Part shown: piece after piece, positions 26,097 to 34,770 of the stretch
How the letters are laid out: every line of letters begins with the position of its first letter
Numbering within the stretch: the stretch's first letter is position 1
Assembly (NCBI GenBank): GCA_034931985.1
Contig: JAYGHB010000008.1
Coordinates: 48,747-112,746 of the forward strand
DNA: 64,000 nucleotides
From: Halotia wernerae
Lineage (GTDB): Bacteria > Cyanobacteriota > Cyanobacteriia > Cyanobacteriales > Nostocaceae
Direction of reading: 5' to 3'
Notes under the pieces: model-generated
What the model was told of the DNA's origin: nothing
What the model saw: the letters and a program-made list of their open reading frames with translations, nothing else
The model's database searches: none
Translations under genes and position numbers: made by a program

Positions 26097-26246
26097 ATGG
26101 TCGCAACAGTACCATTCGCAGAAACAAGAATTTTGCTGAAAAATATTACGCAACAACGTCTGACCAAGCAACTGGAGCAGCACAATCTCGACTTCCCGAA
26201 TTGCAGATATCCTTTAGTAAATAAAACTTTAGCTAATTTTTGTTAA
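26097..26246 (+). pseudogene. Short Uma2-like N-terminal fragment
   Basis: A 49-codon frame begins with an ATG preceded by AAAGGA and reads MVATVPFAETRILLKNIT, close to the N-terminus of cyanobacterial Uma2 (DUF820) proteins. After that the similarity stops and the frame ends, whereas Uma2 proteins have about 190 residues. It is probably a relic or a very diverged small gene. It overlaps the convergent gene at 26233-26517 by 14 bp. Confidence 0.4.
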
Positions 26247-26517
26247 AAATCCGGAGTGGATCTCCTAACCACGACAAGACAGTACAAAAATCTGGAAAAA
26301 ACGCAGACTCAATTTCCACATCTGACATAATTTCATCAAGTTCTATATCAGTCAGCGGTTCATCCCATAGTCCATACTTAAGAAGGCTATTGGTATGAAA
26401 AATAATGCGATCGCGCAAGAAAGTCAATTGCTCATCTCGTGGAGCAGCAGGCACACGAATACTGAGGGGAAAATTTCCAAATAACACCACTACTTTACCA
26501 GGTTTATAGTCAGGCAT
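26233..26517 (-). CDS. Small hypothetical protein
   Basis: I do not recognise this 94-residue protein. It starts MPDYKPGKVVVLFGNFPLSI, has no signal or membrane segment, and its second half is strongly acidic (LTDIELDEIMSDVEIES). The even composition and lack of repeats suggest a real gene. A 26-codon frame just upstream on the same strand (26590-26510) ends across its start codon (ATGCCTGA). Such coupling is seen in small two-gene modules such as toxin-antitoxin pairs, but neither product matches a family I know. A TTG eight codons upstream is an alternative start. No clear ribosome site is visible. Confidence 0.5.
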   Translation of the reverse strand: MPDYKPGKVVVLFGNFPLSIRVPAAPRDEQLTFLRDRIIFHTNSLLKYGLWDEPLTDIELDEIMSDVEIESAFFPDFCTVLSWLGDPLRIFNKN

Positions 26518-26541
26518 ATTTTTTTTGTGATTCTTCAGCAA

Positions 26542-27108
26542 ACTTAAACTTTGCGGTCACTAACTGCTGTAGTGCCTGTGCTGTTTTCATTTTCTGGCTG
26601 ACCGAACACTTGGTTGGTATAAGCTTGATATAAGACGCTAGTACAGTCTGACAAATCTTACCCGATCTGGCAACTGTTTTCTGCGATTTGTTAACAACAA
26701 CTTAACTTAAGCTTTATACTTAAACTTAAGTAAGTTGTTGTTTAAGTTTTTTATTTTCTTTTATAAATATCACTAATCGACGACTCGAAGGGTATTCAAT
26801 GCTACGGAAAACAGCAGTATAAAGCCAACTTAGTACTACCCCCACCATAGCTCATTAAATTTTGCCAAAATTGAAGCATTGACTGAAACAGGGTGTGGGG
26901 TGTGGGGTGTAGGGGAAAGACTGTTCGGCCCCATACCCTACAAGATACAAGCCCCTATTTTTAAATATAGAAAAAGAAAAAGATGTGTTTCGAGACAGGT
27001 AGTGCGTAGAAATACGGCATCCTTGGCTGAAACCCCTAATTTTAATGGGGTTCCCTGTACCCTATCCCCTATCCCCTACACCCTTTTCATCAATAGCCTA
27101 ACTGCGGA
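26542..27108. other. Intergenic region, 567 bp, with a strong hairpin and repeat DNA
   Basis: No gene is supported apart from a possible 26-codon frame at its left end. The region holds the hairpin at 26693-26743. From about 26885 it turns into G-rich and C-rich repeats (GGGGTGTAGGGG, CCCTATCCCCTAT), and near 27035 there is an ACCCCTAATTTTAATGGGGT stem. These are typical Nostoc intergenic repeats. Confidence 0.4.
26693..26743 (+). terminator. Long AT-rich hairpin followed by a T run
   Basis: The arms at 26693-26711 and 26725-26743 pair over about 18 bp with one bulged base, around a 13-base loop. The sequence after it (AAGTTTTTTATTTTCTTTT) is T-rich on the plus strand. That is the form of an intrinsic terminator, but the nearest plus-strand gene fragment ends 450 bp upstream. 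It may therefore end an unannotated small RNA. Confidence 0.45.
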
Positions 27109-27618
27109 CTACTGACAAAATAAAGTATCACGTGTATCTCGTCCTGTAGTTGGATTAGTACCCTTAGCAACTTTGCACAATTTTTTTTGCTCATCTTGAC
27201 GCAGCAGTACATCAGTAAAATCTGCTCCATCAATAATCGCACCATCAAATTTAGCATTAGCTGCAAACGCACCCTCTAAGACTGCATTTGTCAAATTCGC
27301 TTTGATTAGGCGGGCTGAGTCTAAAGTAGCATAGGTGAGATCTACTCCTGATAAATTTGCCGACTCTAAATTTGCTGCAAAAAAACTAACACCACTCAAG
27401 TTGGAATGACTGAAGTTACTCTGACGGAGATTAGCTTTGGTAAAACTAGAGTCTGTTAAATCACGTCCTGAAAAATCAGCTTGTACCAAAATTTCTTTAT
27501 TATATTCCAGGGCTAAAGCTGCGGGAACACAACCGAAAGTTGCTGTGATGCCAAATACTCCCCAAAGCAATAAACTGAGTAAGCTTGCCCATATCCGATT
27601 GCTTAATCTAAAATTCAT
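27109..27618 (-). CDS. Exported pentapeptide-repeat protein
   Basis: The 169-residue protein has a signal peptide with a hydrophobic core (WASLLSLLLWGVFGI) and an AxA-type end (ALALEYN). About eight rows of A(D/N)LXX-type pentapeptides follow, covering residues 45-125. The C-terminus contains two cysteines (LCKVAKG, LFCQ). Such proteins fold as a right-handed square beta helix, and in cyanobacteria some are in the thylakoid lumen. The start at MNFRLSN is chosen because upstream codons overlap the yraN gene on the other strand. The two start codons then lie only 14 bp apart. Confidence 0.82.
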   Translation of the reverse strand: MNFRLSNRIWASLLSLLLWGVFGITATFGCVPAALALEYNKEILVQADFSGRDLTDSSFTKANLRQSNFSHSNLSGVSFFAANLESANLSGVDLTYATLDSARLIKANLTNAVLEGAFAANAKFDGAIIDGADFTDVLLRQDEQKKLCKVAKGTNPTTGRDTRDTLFCQ

Positions 27619-27632
27619 GCTATTTTTAGCCA

Positions 27633-28142
27633 ATGGCGAATCTTCCTCCATCTCATTATGACGATATTGGACAATTAGGAGAAGACCTAGTTGCACAATG
27701 GATGGAATCTATAGGTTGGGTGATTTTACACCGTCGTTTTACTTGCCGATGGGGAGAAATTGATATTATTGCTCAAGATCATGACTGCAACTCTGGTAAA
27801 GATATAATTAACCCTATATCTAGTCAGTATCCTACTTTAGCGTTTGTCGAAGTTAAAACCCGCAGTTCTGGCAATTGGGATGCAGGAGGTAGAAGTGCAA
27901 TTACCCTGCAAAAGCAGGCCAAACTCTCGCGCACCGCTGGAATATTTTTAGCTGAGTACCCCCAGATGGCAGATTACGCCTGTCGCTTTGATGTTGCTAT
28001 TGTCTACTATCAGCGAATATTAAAACAGCGATCGCATCTCATATCTTCTCACCAAGCCCTTCTTAGCGCATCAGTTGCAGGATACCAATTTTATCTACAA
28101 GAATATATTCCAGCAGCTTTTGACTCTTCAATTGATAGCTAA
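27633..28142 (+). CDS. yraN: YraN/UPF0102 family nuclease-fold protein
   Basis: The 169 residues include the family opening GQLGEDLVAQWMESIGW and the PD-(D/E)XK-like core WGEIDIIAQD followed by AFVEVKTRS, so the D and ExK catalytic-type residues are present. The family resembles Holliday-junction resolvases, but its cellular role is uncertain. This copy is longer than the usual 115-125 residues because of an insert after IIAQD and a C-terminal tail. It is divergent from the pentapeptide gene with a 14-bp gap between starts. No start codon further in would retain the conserved N-terminus. Confidence 0.88.
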   Translation: MANLPPSHYDDIGQLGEDLVAQWMESIGWVILHRRFTCRWGEIDIIAQDHDCNSGKDIINPISSQYPTLAFVEVKTRSSGNWDAGGRSAITLQKQAKLSRTAGIFLAEYPQMADYACRFDVAIVYYQRILKQRSHLISSHQALLSASVAGYQFYLQEYIPAAFDSSIDS

Positions 28143-28228
28143 TAATAGTTACTGGTAATTGATAATGGAGTGAATATCCCTATTACCAATTACCAATTTT
28201 GGGGTAGCAGTGTTCAAACCAAAAGTGA

Positions 28229-28618
28229 TCACGCTAGTGTTTCTGGACAATAACCCAGTCCTCTAACAAACTGTTGCCGGAAAGCTTCAATTTCTTCTCT
28301 CTCTGGGCTACCGTGGGAAACTATCGCTACTTGGTAGCGGCGCATCACGTCTACAGGGCATTGTCCCGCTTCCAAACTCCAAAGTGCCATTTGTACGCGC
28401 ATTGGTGGTTCATAGCTAATTCCCAATTCGTTTAGAAAAGCCCGAAAGTTGCCATCCTCTTGAGGCGAGACTTGACCTTTGAGTTTGATCCTAACCACCC
28501 AACCATCAATCTGATGAATCACGGTGACGAATGAAACAGGCGTTTGGGATCTGGCATGTAAATGTTGAACGATTCTTAGAGTTAGACTGGCATTTGCCAG
28601 ATAATATAAATATTCCAT
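28229..28618 (-). CDS. Conserved hypothetical protein
   Basis: I cannot assign this 129-residue protein to a family. It has no signal peptide or membrane helix. It reads as a small globular alpha/beta protein, with the N-terminal pattern MEYLYYLANASLTLRIVQHL, a central strand-rich part (WVVRIKLKGQ) and a helical C-terminus (EREEIEAFRQQFVRGLGY). It converges with yraN across an 86-bp gap that contains a GGTAATTG/CAATTACC-type imperfect stem. The balanced composition and clear start support a real gene. Confidence 0.65.
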   Translation of the reverse strand: MEYLYYLANASLTLRIVQHLHARSQTPVSFVTVIHQIDGWVVRIKLKGQVSPQEDGNFRAFLNELGISYEPPMRVQMALWSLEAGQCPVDVMRRYQVAIVSHGSPEREEIEAFRQQFVRGLGYCPETLA

Positions 28619-28820
28619 AGTTGGTATTTGGGATCAAAGCCAATCCTACATCTCTATATTCGTCAATAGATCGCTGTTCCCGGTAGGGTAAAAGCCCCCG
28701 TTTTTGCATAGGGAGGTTTACCCAATTTTTATCTTGATATTTCAGTGTTACCTAATAGTATCAATCTTAATAGTCTCAAGATGAAATTAAATTAAGTTGT
28801 TGAAGACAGTATGAATTTCA

Positions 28821-29999
28821 ATGGAGCCACAAATAGCACACATTAATTTACATCAATCCTCTATCCCAGAGGCACAAGATATAAACTTAGATAGCTCATT
28901 AGCTGGGTATGACTATGAACTACCAACCGAACTTATTGCCCAAAATCCGGCATTTCCCAGAGATAGTTCGCGGTTATTAGTAGTAAATTCTCACACTACA
29001 GGTAACGAGACAGCACCTCTACACCACATTTTTCATGATTTGCCGACACTACTACGTCCTGGTGATTTACTAATCATGAATAATACAAAAGTTATTCCAG
29101 CACGACTGTATGGTCATAAATCAACTGGTGCAGAAATAGAAGTGTTGTTATTGGAAGAACGGCGGTATAACTGCTGGTTAGCCTTAGTCAAGCCAGGAAA
29201 ACGTTTCAAACAAGGAGCGAAAATTCTTTTTGAACCACGAGGATTAGGGAGGGAAAAGTTTCTTGCTCAGTCCCCAACCCCTCAGCTAACGGCTACAGTT
29301 TTAGAAACAGACGCGGCGACTGGCGGGCGTTTGTTGCAATTTGATGTGCCTGAGGGAAAATCTTTGGTACAGCTTTTAGATATATTCGGCGAGATACCCT
29401 TACCACCTTATATCACCACCTCGGTAGCGGCTGATGAACAGTATCAAACAGTTTACGCTCAACAACCAGGAGCGATCGCAGCGCCTACGGCAGGGTTACA
29501 CTTTACACCAGAATTGCTGCAAAAGTTGCGCGATCGCGATATTAATCAAGCTTATATTACGCTACATGTTGGCGTAGGAACATTTCGCCCCGTGGAAGTT
29601 GAAGATGTGACTAGCCATCAGATGCATGAAGAATGGATTGAAGTCCCTGCCGCAACAGTAGAGCAAATTCGCGCGACCAAAGCAGCTGGTGGTAGAATTA
29701 TCGCTGTGGGTACAACAGCAGTACGTGCTTTAGAAGGGGCAGCTAAATCTGGAGATTTTCAAGCATTTTGTGGTAAAACAGACTTGTTTATCTATCCCGG
29801 CTATCAATGGCGGGTAGTAGATGGTTTAATTACTAATTTTCACCTGCCACGTTCTAGTTTACTGATGCTGGTGAGCGCCTTAATTGGCAGACAACGTTTG
29901 TTAAATATATACCAAGAAGCGATCGCCTCAGGGTATCGTTTTTATTCTTTTGGTGATGCCATGCTCATTTTGCCGTCAGCTGCAATACAGTTTGGTTAA
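28821..29999 (+). CDS. queA: S-adenosylmethionine:tRNA ribosyltransferase-isomerase
   Basis: QueA transfers and rearranges the ribosyl part of SAM onto 7-aminomethyl-7-deazaguanine in tRNA, making epoxyqueuosine. Family signatures are visible: YELPTELIAQNPAFPRDSSR near the N-terminus, MNNTKVIPARL, AAPTAGLHFT, and the C-terminal TNFHLPRSSLLMLVSALIG. The 392 residues include an extra N-terminal stretch of about 28 residues before the conserved part, so a later start is possible, but no strong ribosome site decides it. No other queuosine genes are adjacent. Confidence 0.93.
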   Translation: MEPQIAHINLHQSSIPEAQDINLDSSLAGYDYELPTELIAQNPAFPRDSSRLLVVNSHTTGNETAPLHHIFHDLPTLLRPGDLLIMNNTKVIPARLYGHKSTGAEIEVLLLEERRYNCWLALVKPGKRFKQGAKILFEPRGLGREKFLAQSPTPQLTATVLETDAATGGRLLQFDVPEGKSLVQLLDIFGEIPLPPYITTSVAADEQYQTVYAQQPGAIAAPTAGLHFTPELLQKLRDRDINQAYITLHVGVGTFRPVEVEDVTSHQMHEEWIEVPAATVEQIRATKAAGGRIIAVGTTAVRALEGAAKSGDFQAFCGKTDLFIYPGYQWRVVDGLITNFHLPRSSLLMLVSALIGRQRLLNIYQEAIASGYRFYSFGDAMLILPSAAIQFG

Positions 30000-30141
30000 C
30001 AAACTTATCTGTTGAGGCAAGCAGGGGAGGCAGTGAAGCAGGGGGAGAAGAATCACTAGACAAGTAACTTCCTTTCCTTTTCTACATTCTCTGCCTCAAG
30101 AGCTGATCCGAACCCTATTGCCCTCATCTGTAGAAGTTAGG

Positions 30142-30175
30142 AATTTTTAATTTTTAATTTTTAATTTTTAATTTT
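30142..30175. repeat. AATTTTT heptamer tandem repeat
   Basis: Four and a half uninterrupted copies of AATTTTT lie between queA and the TPR gene. Short tandem heptamers like this are typical of heterocystous cyanobacteria. The run is close to the TPR gene and may contain promoter elements. Confidence 0.75.
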
Positions 30176-30229
30176 GTTGTGGGTACTCTGACTTATAAGG
30201 ATCTCACAATAAGTACAGAGTTGCATTTT

Positions 30230-31291
30230 ATGTATAAAAAGTATCAATTTTGCCAGTGGTTTAACTGCTTTCCCCCAGTGGTAGATGTGCAGAAGCCGCA
30301 TCTAGGACTTCTCTGTGCTGCTTCTGCGTTTTTGGTGTTGACTGCACCGACAATCACGAGTTTGCCAGGAAGCAAAGTACTGGCACAAACTCCCATCTCT
30401 CAGGATTTGTCAGCAGCTAGCCTTTATCAACAAGCAGTCACCCGTTATAACCGCAACGATTTACAGGGTGCAGAATATGCTTTTCGTCAAGCATTGCAGC
30501 GAGACTCTACCCTAGCAATGGCACGGAATTACTTGGGCAATATTATGCTGATGCAAAATCGCCTGGATGTAGCCGTGCAGGAATATGGAGAAGCAGTTAG
30601 AATTAACCCTAATTTCGGTGAAGCTTATTACAATTTGGGATTAGCATTGCACCGACAAGGACAAAAAGAAGCCGCAATTACTGCTTATCGCCAAGCTTTA
30701 GTGATAGATCCGACAAGAGCCGCAGCCCAGTATAATTTGGGATTAGCTCTGTATGAACTAGCACAGCCACAAGCAGCGATCGCCGCATACGAGCAAGCAA
30801 TTAATTTAGATAGCAGCAATAGTAATGCTTATTTTAACTTAGCGATCGCCCTACAAGAACAAGGTCAATTAGAGCTTGCGATCGCTGCTTATCGGCAAAC
30901 TTTACAATTAGATCCTAAAAATGCCATAGCCTATAACAATATGGGAAGTTTAATGGCAATTCAAGGTCAATCCACTGGGGCTATTTCCGTTTATCAGCAA
31001 GCTATTCGCCAAAATCCTAAGAACGCCTCAGCTTATTACAACTTAGGAGTCACTTTATATAATCAAGGCGATTTCAAGAAAGCCAACGGCGTATTGAAAC
31101 GCGCCCGCAACGAGTATCGTGAGCAAGGTAATACTGAGCAAGCAAAGAAAATTGAGCAACTAATGCAGCAAATTGCCCAAAAAACACAACAGCCTCAAGC
31201 CCAGACTTCAAACCCTACAGATAATGTAGTCGCACCTGAGCAACAGATGCCAAATCAACCAGAAATACCTGTTATAGCAGGGGATAGGTAA
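30230..31291 (+). CDS. Exported TPR-repeat protein
   Basis: The 353-residue protein has a long signal-like N-terminus (hydrophobic core GLLCAASAFLVLTAPTI) with a probable cleavage site near VLAQT. Seven 34-residue TPR units follow, each with the A-YNLG-AL-G--EAAI--Y-QAL--DP pattern. The tail is Gln/Pro-rich. TPR solenoids bind partner proteins, and the location is probably periplasm or lumen. The ATG at 30230 is preferred because the reading frame upstream of it starts with GTG inside poor context. Partner unknown. Confidence 0.85.
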   Translation: MYKKYQFCQWFNCFPPVVDVQKPHLGLLCAASAFLVLTAPTITSLPGSKVLAQTPISQDLSAASLYQQAVTRYNRNDLQGAEYAFRQALQRDSTLAMARNYLGNIMLMQNRLDVAVQEYGEAVRINPNFGEAYYNLGLALHRQGQKEAAITAYRQALVIDPTRAAAQYNLGLALYELAQPQAAIAAYEQAINLDSSNSNAYFNLAIALQEQGQLELAIAAYRQTLQLDPKNAIAYNNMGSLMAIQGQSTGAISVYQQAIRQNPKNASAYYNLGVTLYNQGDFKKANGVLKRARNEYREQGNTEQAKKIEQLMQQIAQKTQQPQAQTSNPTDNVVAPEQQMPNQPEIPVIAGDR

Positions 31292-31381
31292 TAGAGGACA
31301 GGGGACAGGAGGGAAGTGCGGTGTTAGCGTAGCGGTAGCGACGTAGGAACGTCGGCAGTCCGCTTCTGCCTTCTGCCTCCT

Positions 31382-32077
31382 TTAAATCGGCAACCGATTA
31401 ATATCTTTGTTGCAGCCAATAACTACCATTGCAGAACCACGTTCTAGCCGCTTGGTTGGTTCAGGATTAATTTTAAATTTGCCATCCTGACTCACAGCTA
31501 GCAAATTCAAACCATAGCGGTTACGAATTTGCAGTTCAGCAACTGTTTTGCCATGAAATTCATCCGGCACAATTAACTCCACAATACTGTGATCTGGGTC
31601 GAGGTCAAATCGGTCTAGAATGGATGGTTTGGTGAGTGTTCGCGCTAAGGCACAACCTGCCTCGTACTCAGGAAAAACAACATGGTCTGCTCCCACTCGT
31701 TTCAACAACTTTCGGTGAACTTCGCTAGAAGCTTTAGCAACTACATGGGGTACACCACCTTCTTTAACATTCAAAGTAGTGATGATACTTTCTTGAATAT
31801 AATTGCCAATCGCTATAATTACCGTATCAAATTCAAAAACTCCAGCTTCTTTGAGCGCACCTGGTTCAGTTGAGTCTAGTTGTAAAGCATGACCAACTAT
31901 CTCATCATTCAAAGCTTCAGATACGCGCTTTTCTTCAATATCTGTTGCTAGCACTTGATAACCCAATTGGTGCAGTGTTGAACAGACGGATCTCCCAAAA
32001 CGACCTAACCCAATTACAGCAAATTGGTGGTTATCTTTACGTAAACTGCGAAAAAAACCTAACGATGACAGATTCAC
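31382..32077 (-). CDS. ktrA: KtrA/TrkA potassium uptake regulatory subunit
   Basis: The 231 residues comprise an RCK_N domain with the nucleotide-binding AVIGLGRFGRSV and its acidic partner in ATDIEEKR, and an RCK_C domain from about residue 145 (HSIVELIVPDEFHGKTVAEL). It forms the cytosolic gating ring that senses ATP/ADP or NAD(H) and opens the KtrB channel-like transporter. The ktrB gene lies upstream on the same strand, separated by 187 bp. In cyanobacteria KtrA works with KtrB and a third protein, KtrE, which is not seen here. Confidence 0.9.
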   Translation of the reverse strand: MNLSSLGFFRSLRKDNHQFAVIGLGRFGRSVCSTLHQLGYQVLATDIEEKRVSEALNDEIVGHALQLDSTEPGALKEAGVFEFDTVIIAIGNYIQESIITTLNVKEGGVPHVVAKASSEVHRKLLKRVGADHVVFPEYEAGCALARTLTKPSILDRFDLDPDHSIVELIVPDEFHGKTVAELQIRNRYGLNLLAVSQDGKFKINPEPTKRLERGSAMVVIGCNKDINRLPI

Positions 32078-32264
32078 AGTTATTATCCTTAATTATTACT
32101 CCCTGTATTTAGGGCAAAAAACAATGAGATCGGATTATTAAAAGTTTTATTTTTTGCCTGCTCATTTATATTTTATCAGTTTAAGTAATAGTCATTAGTA
32201 ATTATTCATTGGTTATTAATGATTATTTATTCTCTTTATTATCTAATTCCCTATTTACTAAAGA

Positions 32265-33599
32265 CTATCCCACAAGTAGATTTTCCTCAGGGTAGTGAAT
32301 TCTAGTGGGGCGTGGATCTCCTAGTACAGCTGCCATCAGCAATAACACACCTACTCGTCCCACATACATTGTGATAATTAAAATAAGTTTTGCTGCTATA
32401 GAAACACTTCCTGTGATGCCTGTAGAAAGACCTACTGTTGCAAAGGCTGAGACCACTTCAAACAAAATTTGAATAAAATCTAATTTTGGATCTGTGAGAG
32501 CAATTAAAATTGTCGAAAAAATTACCAGAGCTACGGAACCTACTACAACACCAACAGCTTTTAAAATTAGAGATACTGCGATTTTTCGTTCATATAATAA
32601 AACTTCTTCTTTACCTTGGAGAATTGTTTTAGTACAACTAGTAAGAACTCTTAGTGTTGTAGTTTTCATACCGCCTCCAGTACCACCTGGACTTGCACCG
32701 ATAAACATCATGGCAATTGTGATAAATAGACCAGCAGTGGTCATTTTGCCAATATCAATGGTGTTAAAGCCAGCAGTTCTAGGAGTTACTGATTGAAACC
32801 AAGCTAATAATAACTGTCCACGCAAATTGAGTGCGCCCAATGTTTCAGGATTTCTTAGCTCTATAAAGAAAAAGGCAATTGTACCCAAAAATAAAAGTAT
32901 TAAAGTTGTGCTAGTGGCAACTTTAAAATCCAGGGAAAACACCAAAACTTTATTTCTATTGAGCAAGCGATCGCGCAACCAAATATATATTTCTAAAATT
33001 ACCTGATAACCGATTCCTCCAAAAATGACTAAAAATGTAATAGTTAAGACCACTAAAATAGATGTCTGATACCCAACTAGACTATCTTTGAATAAACTAA
33101 AACCAGCATTATTCCAAGCAGAAATGCTATGAAAAATCGCTAGCCATAGGCCTTGATTCCATCCATGATCAGGAACAAATGCAGGTAGAAGTAAAAATAT
33201 GCCTGTGATTTCAAAAATCAAAGTTGTGGCAATAATTGAACGCAGGACTTGGGTGCTGTTACTCATTCCCGGTCGGTCTAAAGCTTGTTGAATCGCTATT
33301 TTTTGTCGCAGGTTAAACTTACGCCCGACGAGGGTAATTAGAAAGGTGGTGGTTGTCATATAGCCCAATCCGCCAATTTGAGCCAACAGCAAAATAAATA
33401 ACTGACCCCAAAAAGAAAAATCCGTACCAGTATCAACTACAGCTAAACCTGTGACGCAAACTGCGGAAGTTGAAGTGAACAGCGCCACAATTGGGTCGTT
33501 CCAAGTACCATTGCTAGTCGAAAAAGGCATCATCAGTAGGATGGTTCCTACAGTGATGACAGCCAGAAATCCCAGACAAATTGTGCGAGAAACAGTCAT
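32265..33599 (-). CDS. ktrB: KtrB/TrkH-family potassium transporter
   Basis: The 444-residue membrane protein has the four pore-loop repeats of the SKT superfamily. The filter glycines are visible in AVCVTGLAV, WNNAGFSLF, PRTAGFNTI and FATVGLSTG. It takes up K+ together with Na+ and is important for osmotic and salt response. The ATG giving MTVSRTICLGFLAVI is chosen. A TTG 13 codons upstream (33638) is possible, but it lacks a ribosome site and adds residues not expected in the family. ktrA follows 187 bp downstream on the same strand. Confidence 0.9.
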   Translation of the reverse strand: MTVSRTICLGFLAVITVGTILLMMPFSTSNGTWNDPIVALFTSTSAVCVTGLAVVDTGTDFSFWGQLFILLLAQIGGLGYMTTTTFLITLVGRKFNLRQKIAIQQALDRPGMSNSTQVLRSIIATTLIFEITGIFLLLPAFVPDHGWNQGLWLAIFHSISAWNNAGFSLFKDSLVGYQTSILVVLTITFLVIFGGIGYQVILEIYIWLRDRLLNRNKVLVFSLDFKVATSTTLILLFLGTIAFFFIELRNPETLGALNLRGQLLLAWFQSVTPRTAGFNTIDIGKMTTAGLFITIAMMFIGASPGGTGGGMKTTTLRVLTSCTKTILQGKEEVLLYERKIAVSLILKAVGVVVGSVALVIFSTILIALTDPKLDFIQILFEVVSAFATVGLSTGITGSVSIAAKLILIITMYVGRVGVLLLMAAVLGDPRPTRIHYPEENLLVG

Positions 33600-33749
33600 A
33601 TCAAAGTAAAACTGATAAATTATTCCAGGGAGGATCAATGAGGTTAACCCTCTCTGAAAATAAAAACATCCTTATTTAATTAAAAACACACATGGTAGCC
33701 TACCAGTATGTTTATTTAAATTCTGCTTTGTCTTAACACTGCTTTCTTC

Positions 33750-34598
33750 ATGAGTGCAACACTTTACCAGCAAATACAGCAATTTTACGATGCTTCCTCT
33801 GGTCTATGGGAGGAGGTTTGGGGCGAACACATGCATCACGGCTACTACGGGACAGATGGGAGCCAAAAAAAAGACCGCCGTCAGGCTCAAATTGATTTAA
33901 TCGAAGAATTGCTCAATTGGGCAGGGGTACAAACAGCAGAGAATATTTTAGATGTAGGTTGTGGCATTGGAGGGAGTTCTCTGTATCTAGCAAACAAATT
34001 TAATGCTAGGGCTACGGGGATTACTTTGAGTCCAGTGCAAGCTGCTAGAGCTACACAACGTTCCCAAGACAATGGTTTGAGTGCTAGAAGTCAGTTTCAA
34101 GTCGCGGACGCTCAAGCAATGCCCTTTGCTGATAATTCTTTTGACTTGGTTTGGTCTTTAGAAAGTGGTGAACACATGCCAGATAAAACCAAGTTTTTAC
34201 AAGAATGCTATCGGGTATTAAAACCTAGTGGAACTTTGATTATGGTGACTTGGTGTCATCGGCCTACTGATAATTCACCACTAACGGCAGATGAGCAACA
34301 ACACTTAGAAAATATTTATCGAGTGTATTGTTTGCCTTATGTAATTTCGTTGCCAGCTTATGAAGCGATCGCTCGTCAACTACCATTAAATAATCTCCGC
34401 ACTGCTGATTGGTCAACCGCTGTCGCCCCATTTTGGAACGTGGTAATTGATTCAGCGTTCACTCCCCAAGCGCTTTGGGGCTTACTAAATGCGGGCTGGA
34501 CTACCATTCAAGGGGCATTATCACTAGGATTGATGCGCCGGGGTTATGAGCGCGGGTTAGTTCGGTTTGGGTTGCTGTGCGGCAATAAGTCAACTTAA
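33750..34598 (+). CDS. Gamma-tocopherol methyltransferase
   Basis: The 282-residue SAM methyltransferase has motif I ILDVGCGIGGSS near residue 65 and the tocopherol-type start YDASSGLWEEVWGEHMHHGYY. These match the cyanobacterial gamma-tocopherol methyltransferase group, which completes vitamin E synthesis at the membrane. Other landmarks are VWSLESGEHMPDK and MVTWCHRP. There is no chloroplast-type transit peptide, as expected for a bacterium. The related MPBQ methyltransferase and sterol-type enzymes share motif I but not the HMHHGYY opening. No other tocopherol genes are nearby. The gene is divergent from ktrB. Confidence 0.87.
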   Translation: MSATLYQQIQQFYDASSGLWEEVWGEHMHHGYYGTDGSQKKDRRQAQIDLIEELLNWAGVQTAENILDVGCGIGGSSLYLANKFNARATGITLSPVQAARATQRSQDNGLSARSQFQVADAQAMPFADNSFDLVWSLESGEHMPDKTKFLQECYRVLKPSGTLIMVTWCHRPTDNSPLTADEQQHLENIYRVYCLPYVISLPAYEAIARQLPLNNLRTADWSTAVAPFWNVVIDSAFTPQALWGLLNAGWTTIQGALSLGLMRRGYERGLVRFGLLCGNKST

Positions 34599-34770
34599 TG
34601 TTTTATTCTAGAGGGGTAAGACCTCTCACCTTTTTTGCCAGCAGTCTCATCTAATTCGCCCAATACTTTTAAAACATCCTTTAAGGTTAGACTCTACATA
34701 AATATAGGAAAAAATTTAATTTTTTCTTAATTATTGTAAAATTCAATTAATAAACCAGAGGTGTTTAATT

